NCBI GenBank assembly: GCA_902629125.1
Contig: CACOPQ010000025.1
Coordinates: 1-34,800 of the forward strand
Direction: 5' to 3'
Origin: an uncultured Alphaproteobacteria bacterium
GTDB lineage: Bacteria > Pseudomonadota > Alphaproteobacteria > Thalassobaculales > Thalassobaculaceae
DNA length: 34,800 nt
Shown: positions 9,059-18,960 of the stretch, one piece after another
Numbering within the stretch: the first letter of the stretch is position 1
Layout: each line of letters opens with the position of its first letter
Made by a program: the position numbers and the translations under genes
The notes under the pieces: generated by a model
Told to the model about the DNA's origin: nothing
Seen by the model: the letters and a program-made list of their open reading frames with translations, nothing else
Database searches by the model: none

Positions 9059-10417
9059 GTGAAACATAGACGCAATATTTACTTTGTTTACTTTTTCATT
9101 TCGTCTTTCTTACTTTTTGTAGCTCAAACAGCGCCCGGGCTTGCTAAAGTATTCGAACCGGTAAGCTTTTATTTAAAAAATGGGTTGCACATCATAGTGG
9201 TGTCAGACCACAGAGCGCCGGCAGTTTCTCATATGCTTTGGTATAAAGTCGGTTCGGCGGACGACCCAAAAGGTAAATCTGGGCTAGCACACTTCGTTGA
9301 ACATCTCATGTTTAAAGGGTCTAAAAAATATGGGCCAGGCCAGGCTTCGAAAATTATTTCTAAAAATGGGGGCAATCAAAACGCTTTTACCAGTTATGAC
9401 TACACTGCATATTACCAAATAGTATCGCCTGAAAATTTAGCGCTAGTGATGGATATCGAAGCTGACCGTATGAAAAATCTTGTGTTAGACGATGCGTCTG
9501 TAATAGCTGAGCGCGACGTTGTTTTGGAAGAACGAAATACGCGCACTGACAATAGTGATCAGGCAAGGATGCGAGAACTTGTATCTAACACCATGTTTTT
9601 GGCATATCCGTACCGAATACCAATCATAGGTTGGAGGCATGAGATAGAAAAGCTAGACAAGACAGGAGCCCTTGAATTTTATCGTAAGTGGTATGCGCCA
9701 AATAATGCGGTGTTGATTGTTGCCGGCGATGTTCGTCCAGACCAAGTTAAAAAACTTGCTGAGAAATACTACGGCCCGATATCTCCTGGCCCTGAAATCA
9801 AAAGAAATAGAGTTCAGGAACCACCTCATGTGGCAGGTAGGCGAGTGCTAATGGAAAGTGTTCAGGTTGGACTAGCGCAGTTAACGCGGCGATATCTTGC
9901 TCCGAGTTACCAATACGACAAAATTAAACACGCCTACCCCTTGCAGCTACTCAGCTATATTCTGGGTAATGGTACGTCAAGTCGACTATACCAAGAGCTA
10001 GTGGTGAAGAAAAAACTAGCCGTTTCTGCAGGGGCTTGGTATAGCCCCGATAATTTAGGCCCTAGTGTTTTTGGGTTTTATGCAAGCCCAAAAAATAGTG
10101 TTCATATTAGTGAAGTAGAGAATGCTATCGATAATGAAATCCTACGGGTTGTAAATGATGGCATTACAGAATTAGAGTTAGAACAATCTAAAACAAGGCT
10201 CAGACGTTCGGCAATCTTTGCGAGAGATAGCGTAACAGCTCCAGCGAGAATAATTGGTAGCCTTCTTCTTGCTGGTCAGACATTGGAACAAATTGAGGCC
10301 TGGCCCGAAAAAATAAACGAAGTCACTGCTAAAGAGGTAAAAGAGGCCGCGCAATATGTTTTCGACTCGCGGAAGTCTATTACCGCCATTTTAAATCCAA
10401 AGAAGAAAACACAGTGA
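9059..10417 (+). CDS. Secreted M16 family zinc metallopeptidase (catalytic member)
   Basis: A 452-aa insulinase-family (M16B) peptidase. An N-terminal signal peptide (hydrophobic about 8-28) directs it to the periplasm or envelope. The inverted zinc motif HFVEH is present at residues 78-82, with a glutamate-rich ERDVVLEERN block about 75 residues later that supplies the third ligand (Glu157/158). The C-terminal half has the second M16 domain including GNGTSSRLYQELVVKK. Start is GTG at 9059. Its stop overlaps the GTG of the next gene (GTGA), and that gene encodes a paralogous partner without the zinc motif. Substrate is unknown; clearance of envelope peptides is the usual guess. Confidence 0.9.
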   Translation: MKHRRNIYFVYFFISSFLLFVAQTAPGLAKVFEPVSFYLKNGLHIIVVSDHRAPAVSHMLWYKVGSADDPKGKSGLAHFVEHLMFKGSKKYGPGQASKIISKNGGNQNAFTSYDYTAYYQIVSPENLALVMDIEADRMKNLVLDDASVIAERDVVLEERNTRTDNSDQARMRELVSNTMFLAYPYRIPIIGWRHEIEKLDKTGALEFYRKWYAPNNAVLIVAGDVRPDQVKKLAEKYYGPISPGPEIKRNRVQEPPHVAGRRVLMESVQVGLAQLTRRYLAPSYQYDKIKHAYPLQLLSYILGNGTSSRLYQELVVKKKLAVSAGAWYSPDNLGPSVFGFYASPKNSVHISEVENAIDNEILRVVNDGITELELEQSKTRLRRSAIFARDSVTAPARIIGSLLLAGQTLEQIEAWPEKINEVTAKEVKEAAQYVFDSRKSITAILNPKKKTQ

Positions 10418-11781
10418 GCGCTATTAGAAAGATGAAGAACTGCATAAAACTCTCCTCAAAGTTTAGCGCGTTTCTATTTTGTTTATTTATCGGCACTTTC
10501 GATGCAAAAGCACTCGACGTAAAGCAAATTAAGACCGCATCTGGTTTAAAATTATGGCTTGTCGAAGATCATAAGAACCCAATCGTTACGATTAAGTTTT
10601 CTTTTAAAGGGGGAACTAGCCAAGACACTCCAAAACTTGCAGGGGTGGTAAACTTACTCTCCGGCCTACTAGATGAAGGAGCTGGTGATTTTACATCAGA
10701 AGAGTTTCAGAAAGAGCTCAATGAAAATTCGATATCTATGTCATTCAGTGCCTCTAGAGATAATTTTGAAGGCTCGGTGGTTACATTAACGGAAACGTTT
10801 GATGTGGCGGTAGAGTTGTTGAGCTTAGCTATCAACAAGCCGCGATTTGATCCCGAACCGTTAGGCCGAGTGAAGGATCAGGTTATCTCAAGCATTCGTT
10901 CCTCCAAGGAGAAACCAAATAATTTAGTTGGTCGCGTATGGTGGAAGGCAGCATTCGGCGCGCATCCTTATGGATTTCCAAAAAAAGGAACAGAAGGTTC
11001 GATCGGCAAAATAACCCGAGCTGACTTGCAAGAAATGAAAAAAAACCTTTTTGCAAAAGACAATTTGATAATTGGGGTGGTAGGAAATATTTCGGAAAGC
11101 CGGCTCAAAAGTGCTATCGATAAAGTCTTTGGAAAATTGAGCAATAACGCAAAGTTGAAGCATAATGGCAACGCCACTTTTCAAAACCATGGAGAAACAA
11201 TAGTTGTCGAGCGCAAAATTCCACAATCGGTGGTAGTTTTTGGTCATGAAGGTATCCTGCGTAATCACCCCGATTGGTTTCCAGCATTGATATTGTTTGA
11301 AGTTCTATCGGGTGGGTTTGGTTCTAGGTTGACTGAGGAGATCAGAGAGAAACGCGGCTTGACCTACAGTGTTTCAGCATACCCCTTGCCTATGGAGAAT
11401 GCCGGATTGATATTAGGAAGCGTGTCCACAAAAAACTCTAAAGTAAAAGACACCGTGCTACTTCTTAAGAAGGTTTGGAAAGAATTCAGCGTTAATGGGC
11501 CCACAAAGGAAGAGGTAGAGAACGCCAAAAGCTATCTTAAGGGCTCATATGGATTACAATTCACAAACTCGCGAAGTATTGCAGGTCTTCTTGTCGCGCT
11601 GCAACGACATAAATTAGGAGTAGACTATCTCACTGAACGATCGAAATTGATCGAAGATGTGACATTAAGCGACCTCAAACGAGTTGCAAAACGGATCTTT
11701 AATGATGACAAGCTCATGTTTGCGATCATTGGGACGCCTCAGAATATCCAGTCATCTATTTCCATTCCAGCTCTAGACTAA
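10414..11781 (+). CDS. M16 family peptidase-like protein, non-catalytic partner
   Basis: A 455-aa insulinase-fold protein with a signal peptide (hydrophobic about 18-31, ending AKA before LDVKQIK). At the place of the HxxEH motif it reads KLAGVVNLLSGLLDEGAGD, so zinc binding is lost. The C-terminal SGGFGSRLTEEIREKRGLTYSVSAYP block with the conserved Arg/Tyr pair is kept. Such active/inactive pairs form heterodimers in M16B systems, where the second subunit shapes the substrate chamber. The GTG start at 10414 overlaps the preceding stop by 4 nt; an ATG at 10432 is an alternative and still precedes the signal peptide. Confidence 0.9.
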   Translation: MSAIRKMKNCIKLSSKFSAFLFCLFIGTFDAKALDVKQIKTASGLKLWLVEDHKNPIVTIKFSFKGGTSQDTPKLAGVVNLLSGLLDEGAGDFTSEEFQKELNENSISMSFSASRDNFEGSVVTLTETFDVAVELLSLAINKPRFDPEPLGRVKDQVISSIRSSKEKPNNLVGRVWWKAAFGAHPYGFPKKGTEGSIGKITRADLQEMKKNLFAKDNLIIGVVGNISESRLKSAIDKVFGKLSNNAKLKHNGNATFQNHGETIVVERKIPQSVVVFGHEGILRNHPDWFPALILFEVLSGGFGSRLTEEIREKRGLTYSVSAYPLPMENAGLILGSVSTKNSKVKDTVLLLKKVWKEFSVNGPTKEEVENAKSYLKGSYGLQFTNSRSIAGLLVALQRHKLGVDYLTERSKLIEDVTLSDLKRVAKRIFNDDKLMFAIIGTPQNIQSSISIPALD

Positions 11782-11892
11782 CAGCTCTACTTTTGGGAAA
11801 TGACTAGGACTTTATGTAGGTTGACTTAAACATCATTTTAAAGTGAAGATGAAGCCTTAAACGGTCTTCTTTAAATTTCTGGAATTGCAAGG

Positions 11893-11921
11893 AAGCCGCC
11901 ATTAGTTGCAGCCTACGGCTT
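11893..11921 (+). terminator. Weak hairpin after the M16 pair
   Basis: AAGCCG (11893-11898) can pair with CGGCTT (11916-11921) across a 17-nt loop, followed by TTTC. The stem is short and the U-run poor, so this is only a possible terminator for the M16 transcript. Confidence 0.25.
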
Positions 11922-11954
11922 TTCGGGCCAAAAATTTGTCGATTTTTTTTAAAT

Positions 11955-11975
11955 AACTTAGTTAAGTTGTAAGTT
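11955..11975. promoter_or_regulatory. Inverted repeat with an extra half-site upstream of mutA
   Basis: AACTTA-GT-TAAGTT at 11955-11968 is a 14-nt inverted repeat, and a third copy of the half-site TAAGTT follows at 11970-11975. It lies 31-51 nt before the mutA ATG, close to where a promoter or operator would be. No regulator gene of propionate metabolism is adjacent and I cannot match the motif to a known regulator. Confidence 0.3.
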
Positions 11976-12005
11976 TTAATAAAAAGAAATAGCTAGAGTA
12001 TTTTA

Positions 12006-14051
12006 ATGACCAAAGATGAATATGAGTTACCGATCAAATTTTTAGAGGAATTCGAGCAAAAAAATCGGCTGGATTGGGAAGCTCTGGTTAATTCCAGCTT
12101 AAAAGGCAAGCCAACGGAAGATTTGTATGAACGTGAAACCTCCGAAGGTTTTACTTTGAAGCCTATCTACGCGCGTAATCAGAAAACGGTATCCAATAGC
12201 CCATCTGTTCAGACTGATACGATCAGCAAAATACGCGAACAGTTGCACAAAAATAGAAAACAAGCACCCTGGAATATCGGACAAATTTATTATGTTGGGG
12301 ATGTGCAAACAGTTAATAAAGATTTGTTAGAAGACTTAAATGGCGGTGTAAATTTAATATCACTAGTTGTACGGCCTCTCGATGATTATCCAGATCGTGA
12401 AGGGGTGGAGATAACATCCCTCTCTGACGTAAATTCGCTTTTCGACGGTGTCGACCTAAGGGGCAAAGAATTGCATTTGAATGCATCGCATTTTTCGCTA
12501 CCTGTAGCTGCGATATTTGCTTCTTATTTTGAGCAGAAGAAAAATGAATTAGGAGTTGTGCGGGGTAGCTTTGGTGCTAACCCGATTGGCGACTTAGCGA
12601 AGACCGGGGAGCCGTTTAGATCGCTAATGAGTGAGTTGGAGCATAGTGCTATGCTGGCGTCTTGGATGTCGGCCAATATGCCCACGATGCGTTCGTTGCT
12701 TGTGGATACAAGTATTTTCTACGAGGGAGGTATTTCAGAGACCCAAGACCTTGCATTTTCTATATCTATTGCTTTGGAATACATGAGAGCAATGACTCAA
12801 AATGGTCTGAGCTTGGAAAAAGCATTAAAACAAATTTCATTTAAAATACCGATCGGTACGAATGTTTTTCATACAATCGCTAAACTTAGAGCACTTCGAA
12901 TTATGTGGGCGAGGGTTGTTGAAAACTGTGGTGCAGCGGCTAATCTCAACCCAGCACTTTTGGATGCTTCCATATCAAAAAGAGTTCTAAGTGGCCGTGA
13001 TGTGTCGGTGAATATGCTGCGTGCGAGCTGTGCTTGTTTTTCGGCAGTAGCTGGTGGTGCAGATACAGTAACTCTTTTCCCACATACGCAGATAGTTAGC
13101 GCACCGAGTAGTTCTGACAGGCGTATTATCCGAAACATCCAAAACGTACTTAAACACGAATCGTTTATTGCAAATGTAGCAGATCCTGCCGGTGGGTCTT
13201 TCTATGTTGAAAATCTCACGGATATATTTGCTCAAAAAAGCTGGGAAATTTTTCAACTAATCGAAAGTAAAGGCGGTTTTTCCAAGCAACTTCTCGCTGG
13301 GAGTATTTATGAAATGGTTGAGAAGGCTTGGAAGGTTAGAAAAAACAACTTAGACACTCGGCGTGATAGTGTAACTGGTGTGTCATCTTTTCCCGACCTT
13401 TATGAAAATCTTGAAAGAATTGAAGCGGTCGTAGAAAAAAAATTGAAGTCGCAGAGTAAAACAGGACTAGGTGCGAATGATTTGGCTTTAGACGGGAGCT
13501 TTGATGACCTATTTAAGGCAGCTGCGCAAGGCGCTCATCTCTCTGTTCTTGCCAATTTTTTAGGTGAAAGAGCTAAGGCAATTAAACCAATACAAGCTCG
13601 CAGGTTAAGTGAGGATTTCGAACGTCTAAGAGATAACAGCGACGTTTGGTTAAACAAAAAGAAACGAAGGCCTACAGGTTTAATTATAAGACTTGGTAAA
13701 CCCGTGGATTATAATGCTAGGGTTGTTTTCGCGCAAAACTATATGGCTGTTGGTGGCATTGAGACCCAAGAAATTGACATGAGTAATGGTGATGTTGAAA
13801 AGGCTATCAATGCTAAAGGCATAGATTTTATAATCATATGCTCATCTGATCGTGTGTATGAGGAAATTTTAGAAGTGAGTGTAAAGTCTTTGCGTTCTAT
13901 GACAAAAAAAATGATTGTTTTAGCGAGTAAACCCTCTAAACAACTTGAGCCGTTAAAGGCGCTGGGATTAGATAAGTTTATTTACTCAGGCGATAAAATT
14001 CTGGATACCTTGCAGGATATAGCAAAAGAAATAGGTTTTAACGGGACATGA
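12006..14051 (+). CDS. mutA: Methylmalonyl-CoA mutase small (beta) subunit
   Basis: Non-catalytic partner of the adenosylcobalamin-dependent mutase that interconverts methylmalonyl-CoA and succinyl-CoA. The 681-aa protein has an N-terminal dimerisation arm ([20 protein letters not shown]), a degenerate TIM-barrel domain (about 60-480, including [17 protein letters not shown] and [15 protein letters not shown]), and a C-terminal flavodoxin-like domain from about 550 that lacks the cobalamin-binding DxHxxG, as expected for small subunits. Its TGA overlaps the ATG of the large subunit (ATGA), which supports 1:1 coupled synthesis. There is no strong Shine-Dalgarno before the ATG. Confidence 0.93.
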   Translation: MTKDEYELPIKFLEEFEQKNRLDWEALVNSSLKGKPTEDLYERETSEGFTLKPIYARNQKTVSNSPSVQTDTISKIREQLHKNRKQAPWNIGQIYYVGDVQTVNKDLLEDLNGGVNLISLVVRPLDDYPDREGVEITSLSDVNSLFDGVDLRGKELHLNASHFSLPVAAIFASYFEQKKNELGVVRGSFGANPIGDLAKTGEPFRSLMSELEHSAMLASWMSANMPTMRSLLVDTSIFYEGGISETQDLAFSISIALEYMRAMTQNGLSLEKALKQISFKIPIGTNVFHTIAKLRALRIMWARVVENCGAAANLNPALLDASISKRVLSGRDVSVNMLRASCACFSAVAGGADTVTLFPHTQIVSAPSSSDRRIIRNIQNVLKHESFIANVADPAGGSFYVENLTDIFAQKSWEIFQLIESKGGFSKQLLAGSIYEMVEKAWKVRKNNLDTRRDSVTGVSSFPDLYENLERIEAVVEKKLKSQSKTGLGANDLALDGSFDDLFKAAAQGAHLSVLANFLGERAKAIKPIQARRLSEDFERLRDNSDVWLNKKKRRPTGLIIRLGKPVDYNARVVFAQNYMAVGGIETQEIDMSNGDVEKAINAKGIDFIIICSSDRVYEEILEVSVKSLRSMTKKMIVLASKPSKQLEPLKALGLDKFIYSGDKILDTLQDIAKEIGFNGT

Positions 14052-16243
14052 GCATAATACCAAATTTTTCAACCACTCCCCTATATGACGATACTAAAAC
14101 TACTGGTTCTAACGCTTCGGGAAATGCTCGGGAAGAAGATTTCGACTACGATGTATTAGAGACGCCGGAAGGGATAGATATAAAGACGTTATATGAAGAG
14201 GTTGACACGAACGGGCTTGATTTTTTGGATACTTGGCCGGGTATACCACCTTACGTGAGAGGCCCCTACCCAACCATGTACACTACGAAGCCATGGACTG
14301 TCAGACAATACGCTGGTTACTCTACAGCGGAGGAGTCAAATGCATTTTACCGTCGAAATCTAGCAGCTGGGCAAAAGGGCCTGTCAGTTGCTTTTGATTT
14401 AGCAACCCATCGTGGCTATGACTCTGATCACCCCAGAGTTGCCGGTGACGTAGGTATGGCTGGCGTAGCAATTGACTCGATTTTGGATATGCGGCAGTTG
14501 TTTGATGGTATCCCATTAGATAAAATGAGCGTATCCATGACGATGAATGGTGCGGTTCTTCCGATTTTGGCACTTTTTATAGTTGCAGCAGAGGAACAGG
14601 GTGTTCCAAAGCACAAACTTTCTGGCACAATACAAAACGATATCTTAAAGGAGTTTATGGTCAGAAACACCTACATTTATCCTCCTCAACCTTCAATGCG
14701 CGTGATTTCTGATATTTTCGCATACACGGCCACGGAGATGCCGCGGTTCAATTCTATCAGCATATCGGGCTACCACATGCAGGAAGCTGGAGCGACAGCT
14801 GATCTAGAGCTGGCTTATACGATTGCTGACGGAATAGAGTATGTCCGTGCTGGGATTGATGCGGGATTATCAATTGATAGTTTCGCGCCGCGCTTATCGT
14901 TCTTTTGGGGAATAGGCATGAACTTCTTCATGGAGGTCGCTAAAATGCGCGCGGCACGCTTAATTTGGGCGAAATTGATAAAAAAATATAAACCAGAAGA
15001 TAATCGCTCACTGTCCCTGCGAACGCATTGTCAGACAAGTGGCTGGAGCCTTACAGCACAGGATGTGTTTAATAATGTAACGCGCACCTGTGTTGAAGCA
15101 CTGGCAGCGACGCATGGCCATACACAATCACTTCATACTAACGCTCTTGATGAGGCGTTGGCATTACCAACGGATTTCAGCGCGCGAATTGCACGAAATA
15201 CACAGTTGTTTATTGAGCAGGAAACGGGCACTTGTGATGTAATTGATCCTTGGGGTGGAAGTTATTATGTGGAGCGGCTCACTCATGATCTTGCTAAAAA
15301 GGCGTTGCAACATATTGACGAGATTGAGGATCTTGGCGGAATGGCGAAAGCTATAGAAGCAGGTATCCCTAAAATGAGGATAGAAGAGGCCGCCGCCCGT
15401 ACGCAGGCACGAATTGACTCAGGACGCCAAGTCATAGTTGGTGTAAATCGATACGCAGCTCAAGATGATGTAAAAATTGACGTCTTGAAAGTCGACAACG
15501 CTTTGGTCCGAAATAAACAACTCGATAAATTAGCTCGCAATAGAGCTGAAAGAGACAATTTAGTCGTTACGGAAAAACTTAAAAATCTCACTAGGGCCGC
15601 AGAAAATAACACGGGCAATCTTTTGGAACTAGCTGTCGACGCTGCCAGAGCGAAGGCTACTGTCGGTGAGATCACCTCTTCTCTTGAGGAAATTTATGGC
15701 CGGCACGTTGCTAACATTAAAACAGTTTCTGGTATATATACCAGTGAAGTTGGCAACGATAACGGGATGACAAATGCCGTAAGTCAACTGGTGGACAATT
15801 TTAGAAATTCTGAAGGGCGTCGCCCCAGAATACTAATTGCGAAAATGGGACAAGATGGACACGATAGAGGACAGAAGGTGATAGCAAGCGCGTTTGCTGA
15901 TCTGGGATTTGATGTTGATATTGGTCCGTTATTTCAAACACCGGGGGAAGTAGCAAAACAAGCAATTGAAAATGATGTGCATATTATAGGAGCAAGTTCA
16001 CTAGCAGCTGGGCACTTAACACTTGTTCCTGAATTGAAAAAGTCGCTAATTAGTCTGGGGCGAGGAGATATAATGATTGTCGTTGGCGGTGTAATACCAG
16101 AGCAGGATTTTGCCGAGCTTTATGATGCAGGGGCCACTGCGATATTCCCCCCAGGTACGGTAATAGCTGAAGCAGCAGCGGATTTAGTGAAGAAATTATC
16201 GACCAGCTTGGGGCATAAATTCAGTAACTCAAATAATAGATAA
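14048..16243 (+). CDS. mutB: Methylmalonyl-CoA mutase large (alpha) subunit
   Basis: Catalytic, cobalamin-binding subunit of 731 aa. The barrel domain has the highly conserved [53 protein letters not shown] and [13 protein letters not shown] segments. The C-terminal B12 domain has [13 protein letters not shown] near residue 604; this DxHxxG supplies the lower axial histidine. [16 protein letters not shown] and GGVIPEQDF complete the domain. It ends the propionyl-CoA to succinyl-CoA route. The epimerase and propionyl-CoA carboxylase genes are not in the window. Downstream is meaB. Confidence 0.97.
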   Translation: MSIIPNFSTTPLYDDTKTTGSNASGNAREEDFDYDVLETPEGIDIKTLYEEVDTNGLDFLDTWPGIPPYVRGPYPTMYTTKPWTVRQYAGYSTAEESNAFYRRNLAAGQKGLSVAFDLATHRGYDSDHPRVAGDVGMAGVAIDSILDMRQLFDGIPLDKMSVSMTMNGAVLPILALFIVAAEEQGVPKHKLSGTIQNDILKEFMVRNTYIYPPQPSMRVISDIFAYTATEMPRFNSISISGYHMQEAGATADLELAYTIADGIEYVRAGIDAGLSIDSFAPRLSFFWGIGMNFFMEVAKMRAARLIWAKLIKKYKPEDNRSLSLRTHCQTSGWSLTAQDVFNNVTRTCVEALAATHGHTQSLHTNALDEALALPTDFSARIARNTQLFIEQETGTCDVIDPWGGSYYVERLTHDLAKKALQHIDEIEDLGGMAKAIEAGIPKMRIEEAAARTQARIDSGRQVIVGVNRYAAQDDVKIDVLKVDNALVRNKQLDKLARNRAERDNLVVTEKLKNLTRAAENNTGNLLELAVDAARAKATVGEITSSLEEIYGRHVANIKTVSGIYTSEVGNDNGMTNAVSQLVDNFRNSEGRRPRILIAKMGQDGHDRGQKVIASAFADLGFDVDIGPLFQTPGEVAKQAIENDVHIIGASSLAAGHLTLVPELKKSLISLGRGDIMIVVGGVIPEQDFAELYDAGATAIFPPGTVIAEAAADLVKKLSTSLGHKFSNSNNR

Positions 16244-16288
16244 GTTTAAAATTCCTCCCCCAAATTGATAGTTCGAAGGTTAGCTTGG

Positions 16289-17284
16289 ATGAATGATAGT
16301 AGACAGAGACTTTCTGTTTCCGACTATGTGGACGGCGTACTCAACTGTGATAGAGCCCTACTAGCTCAAACTATTACATTAATAGAAAGCCTCAATGATG
16401 ATCACCGTGCTACTGCAGATGCCGTATTAAATGAATTACTGCTTCAAAAACAAGACTCAATTCGTATTGGAATAACAGGTGTTCCTGGAGTTGGAAAAAG
16501 TACTTTTATAGAGAGCTTCGGCAAACAACTTACTTCTCTTGATCATAAAGTTGCGGTTTTAGCGGTAGACCCAACCAGTTCTAGGACAGGAGGCTCGATA
16601 CTTGGTGATAAAACGAGAATGCAGGAGCTAAGCAGGGATAAAAATGCCTTTATTCGCCCGTCACCAACATCAGGTACGTTGGGAGGGGTTACCAGAGTAA
16701 CTAGAGAAACTATTGTTTTGTGTGAAGCAGCAGGTTTTGACGTAATTCTTGTCGAAACAGTCGGTGTTGGGCAATCTGAAATAATGGTGTCGCAGATGGT
16801 AGATTTCTTTTTGGCACTCATGTTACCGGGAGCTGGTGACGAATTGCAGGGTATAAAAAAAGGAATTTTAGAAATAGCGGATATGATAGCAGTGAACAAA
16901 GCGGACGGCGAAATGAAGAATGCTGCTAATAGGGCTGTAATGGAATATCAGCATGCGTTAAATATTTTAAATCCTAAAAGTGCCAATTGGAAACCTCGAT
17001 CGCTATCATGTAGTGCATACACTGGGGAAGGTCTACTCGCCATTTGGGAGACGATATGCGATTATAAAAGGCTTTTAAAAGATGCTGGAGATTGGGAAGA
17101 AAAAAGAAAAAGTCAACAGGTTGAATGGATGTGGGCTATTATTAGAGAGAGAATATTATCTAAAATCGAAACACATGAAAAAGTGCAAAGCTTGGTGCCT
17201 CAGATCGAATTGCAAGTAGCGGAATCGAAGCTTACGCCAGCGTTAGCTGCGTTAGAAATTTTAACGGTTATTGGTAACGAATAA
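16289..17284 (+). CDS. meaB: MeaB/ArgK-family GTPase, methylmalonyl-CoA mutase chaperone
   Basis: G3E-type P-loop GTPase of 331 aa that protects and gates cofactor loading of methylmalonyl-CoA mutase. Motifs: Walker A GVPGVGKST near residues 64-72, AVDPTSSRTGGSILGDKTRM, RPSPTSGTLGGVTRVTRE, VETVGVGQSE and the guanine-specificity NKAD. The ATG at 16289 has GAAGG nine bases upstream; an upstream in-frame TTG at 16265 has none, so I reject it. The position 45 nt after the mutase large subunit is the classic arrangement. The older name ArgK (lysine/arginine transport kinase) is misleading. Confidence 0.95.
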   Translation: MNDSRQRLSVSDYVDGVLNCDRALLAQTITLIESLNDDHRATADAVLNELLLQKQDSIRIGITGVPGVGKSTFIESFGKQLTSLDHKVAVLAVDPTSSRTGGSILGDKTRMQELSRDKNAFIRPSPTSGTLGGVTRVTRETIVLCEAAGFDVILVETVGVGQSEIMVSQMVDFFLALMLPGAGDELQGIKKGILEIADMIAVNKADGEMKNAANRAVMEYQHALNILNPKSANWKPRSLSCSAYTGEGLLAIWETICDYKRLLKDAGDWEEKRKSQQVEWMWAIIRERILSKIETHEKVQSLVPQIELQVAESKLTPALAALEILTVIGNE

Positions 17285-17297
17285 GAGGGAGGCAGTT

Positions 17298-18422
17298 TTG
17301 ACACAAAACAAACCAGCTGAAATTGGGATGCCAATTCAAGACATAGATACACCAGCTCTAATAATTGATCTCGACTCTTTTGAACATAATCTAAATTTAA
17401 TGTCGAAATCAGTCGCTAGTTTAGGGGTTACACATCGGCCTCACGCTAAGACACACAAATCACCGGTGATAGCTCGAAAACAAATTGCAGTTGGTGCTGT
17501 TGGTCAGTGTTGCCAAAAAGTATCTGAAGCCGAAATTTTAGTGGCAGGCGGTGTAGATGATGTCTTGGTTTCTAATCAGGTTGTTGGCCAACAAAAGCTT
17601 GAACGCTTAGCGGGACTAGCACGTCATGCAAGAATAGGTGTATGCGTTGATAATCTAGAAAATATAGGGGCTATTAACGCGGCCGCTTCAAAGTTTGGCT
17701 CTCAAATCGACGTTCTGGTTGAAATAGATATTGGTGCAGGTCGATGTGGCGTTGTACCCGGTGCACCGGCAGTCAAATTAGCTGAAGCTATTGAAAGTAT
17801 GTCTCATCTAAAATTTTCTGGTTTACAGGCTTACCAGGGACGAGCACAGCATATTCGAGGATTTTCTGAGCGCAAAGTGGCGATAGAAAAAGCGAGTGAA
17901 TACGTCTTGAAAACGATTAAGCTTCTTGGGGAAGCGGGTATCGATTGCCCTCGTGTTACTGGAGGAGGAACCGGTACTTACCAATTTGAAGCAGGTATCG
18001 GTGTTTGGGATGAAATACAGGCAGGTTCATACTGTTTCATGGATGCAGATTATGGATTAAATTTAACAGAGGACGGAAATTATTTTGACACCTTTCAGAA
18101 CAGTTTGTTCGTTCTTGCGACAGTAATGAGCATTCCTACTAAAGAAAGAGCAGTACTTGATGCAGGTCATAAAGCTTCAGCAATAGATTCTGGATTGCCT
18201 AAAGTTATGGACCTGCCCGACGTTGAGTTTGTTAGTGCATCTGACGAACACGGCACCTTGGCGTTGGGACGTAATGCGCCGAAATTGTCGTTAGGCCAAA
18301 AGATAAGATTAATCCCCGGACACTGCGATCCGACAGTAAACTTACATGATTGGTATGTGGGAGTTCGTAATAATATTGTAGAATCTATTTGGCCTGTTGC
18401 AGCTCGTGGTGCTGCTTTTTAA
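17298..18422 (+). CDS. DSD1-family PLP enzyme, D-threonine/3-hydroxyaspartate aldolase-like
   Basis: Fold-type III PLP enzyme with an alanine-racemase-like N-terminal barrel and a C-terminal D-serine dehydratase-like domain; 374 aa. The PLP lysine should be Lys51 in RPHAKTHKSP. Other family blocks are QCCQKVSEAEILVAGGV, EIDIGAGRCGV and QAGSYCFMDADYG. Near the C-terminus, PGHCDPTVNLHDW puts His342 and Asp344 in an H-x-D metal-binding arrangement, which from memory fits D-threonine aldolase and beta-hydroxyaspartate aldolase better than the His/Cys pair of D-serine dehydratase. The TTG at 17298 is chosen because GGGAGG lies five bases upstream; the frame opens at 17271. It follows meaB by 13 nt, so it is probably cotranscribed. 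The substrate is unproven. Confidence 0.8.
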   Translation: MTQNKPAEIGMPIQDIDTPALIIDLDSFEHNLNLMSKSVASLGVTHRPHAKTHKSPVIARKQIAVGAVGQCCQKVSEAEILVAGGVDDVLVSNQVVGQQKLERLAGLARHARIGVCVDNLENIGAINAAASKFGSQIDVLVEIDIGAGRCGVVPGAPAVKLAEAIESMSHLKFSGLQAYQGRAQHIRGFSERKVAIEKASEYVLKTIKLLGEAGIDCPRVTGGGTGTYQFEAGIGVWDEIQAGSYCFMDADYGLNLTEDGNYFDTFQNSLFVLATVMSIPTKERAVLDAGHKASAIDSGLPKVMDLPDVEFVSASDEHGTLALGRNAPKLSLGQKIRLIPGHCDPTVNLHDWYVGVRNNIVESIWPVAARGAAF

Positions 18423-18427
18423 TGTTT

Positions 18428-18445
18428 GACTAATATAAATTAGTC
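18428..18445. repeat. Short perfect inverted repeat between the aldolase gene and sufE
   Basis: GACTAAT-ATAA-ATTAGTC is a 7-bp perfect stem with a 4-nt loop, five bases after the stop of the aldolase-like gene and about 50 nt before sufE. It is AT-rich with no following U-run, so a terminator is weakly supported; an operator for the sufE promoter is equally possible. A second, imperfect CCAAT/ATTGG inverted repeat spans 18447-18485. Confidence 0.35.
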
Positions 18446-18497
18446 TCCAATTAATAAGGTTAATAGCAAACTAATAAGTTATTGGATAAGTTAGGTA

Positions 18498-18959
18498 ATG
18501 AGTACGGTTAACGCTTTTGATCAGAAATTTTCAATAGACGAGGAGCAAAACAACTTAATTGAGGAGTTTAGTTTTTTTGATGACTGGACAGAGCGATACG
18601 AATATTTAATAGATCTTGGTCGCAAGCTTCCAGAATTCCCCTCTGAATATCAAGTTGATGAATTTAAACTAAAAGGCTGTCAAAGCCAGGTCTGGTTCAC
18701 CGGACAAAACGTGGAAGGCAAACTTGTATTCCAAGCTATAAGCGATGCTGCCATTGTCTCTGGATTAATCGCTTTGTTGATGCGTGTCTTTTCAAATAGA
18801 ACCGCTGAAGAGATATTATCTGTAGACTTGAAGTTTCTTGATGAAATCGGGCTTGATACACATCTAAGCCCTACCAGAAAAAATGGGCTTAACTCCATGA
18901 TACATGCAATACGAAATCGAGCTCAAAATGACATAAAAAGGGAAGCGACTCAGGTTTGA
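18498..18959 (+). CDS. sufE: Cysteine desulfuration protein SufE
   Basis: Accepts persulfide sulfur from a SufS-type cysteine desulfurase and passes it to the Fe-S assembly machinery. The 153-aa protein has the SufE features: FFDDWTERYEYLIDLGRKLP near the N-terminus, the loop FKLKGCQSQVWF with the active Cys61, and SVDLKFLDEIGLDTHLSPTRKNGL near the C-terminus. It ends one base before the next gene, an IscU-like scaffold, so the two are cotranscribed and probably work together. The rest of the suf operon is not in the window. Confidence 0.95.
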   Translation: MSTVNAFDQKFSIDEEQNNLIEEFSFFDDWTERYEYLIDLGRKLPEFPSEYQVDEFKLKGCQSQVWFTGQNVEGKLVFQAISDAAIVSGLIALLMRVFSNRTAEEILSVDLKFLDEIGLDTHLSPTRKNGLNSMIHAIRNRAQNDIKREATQV

Positions 18960-18960
18960 A

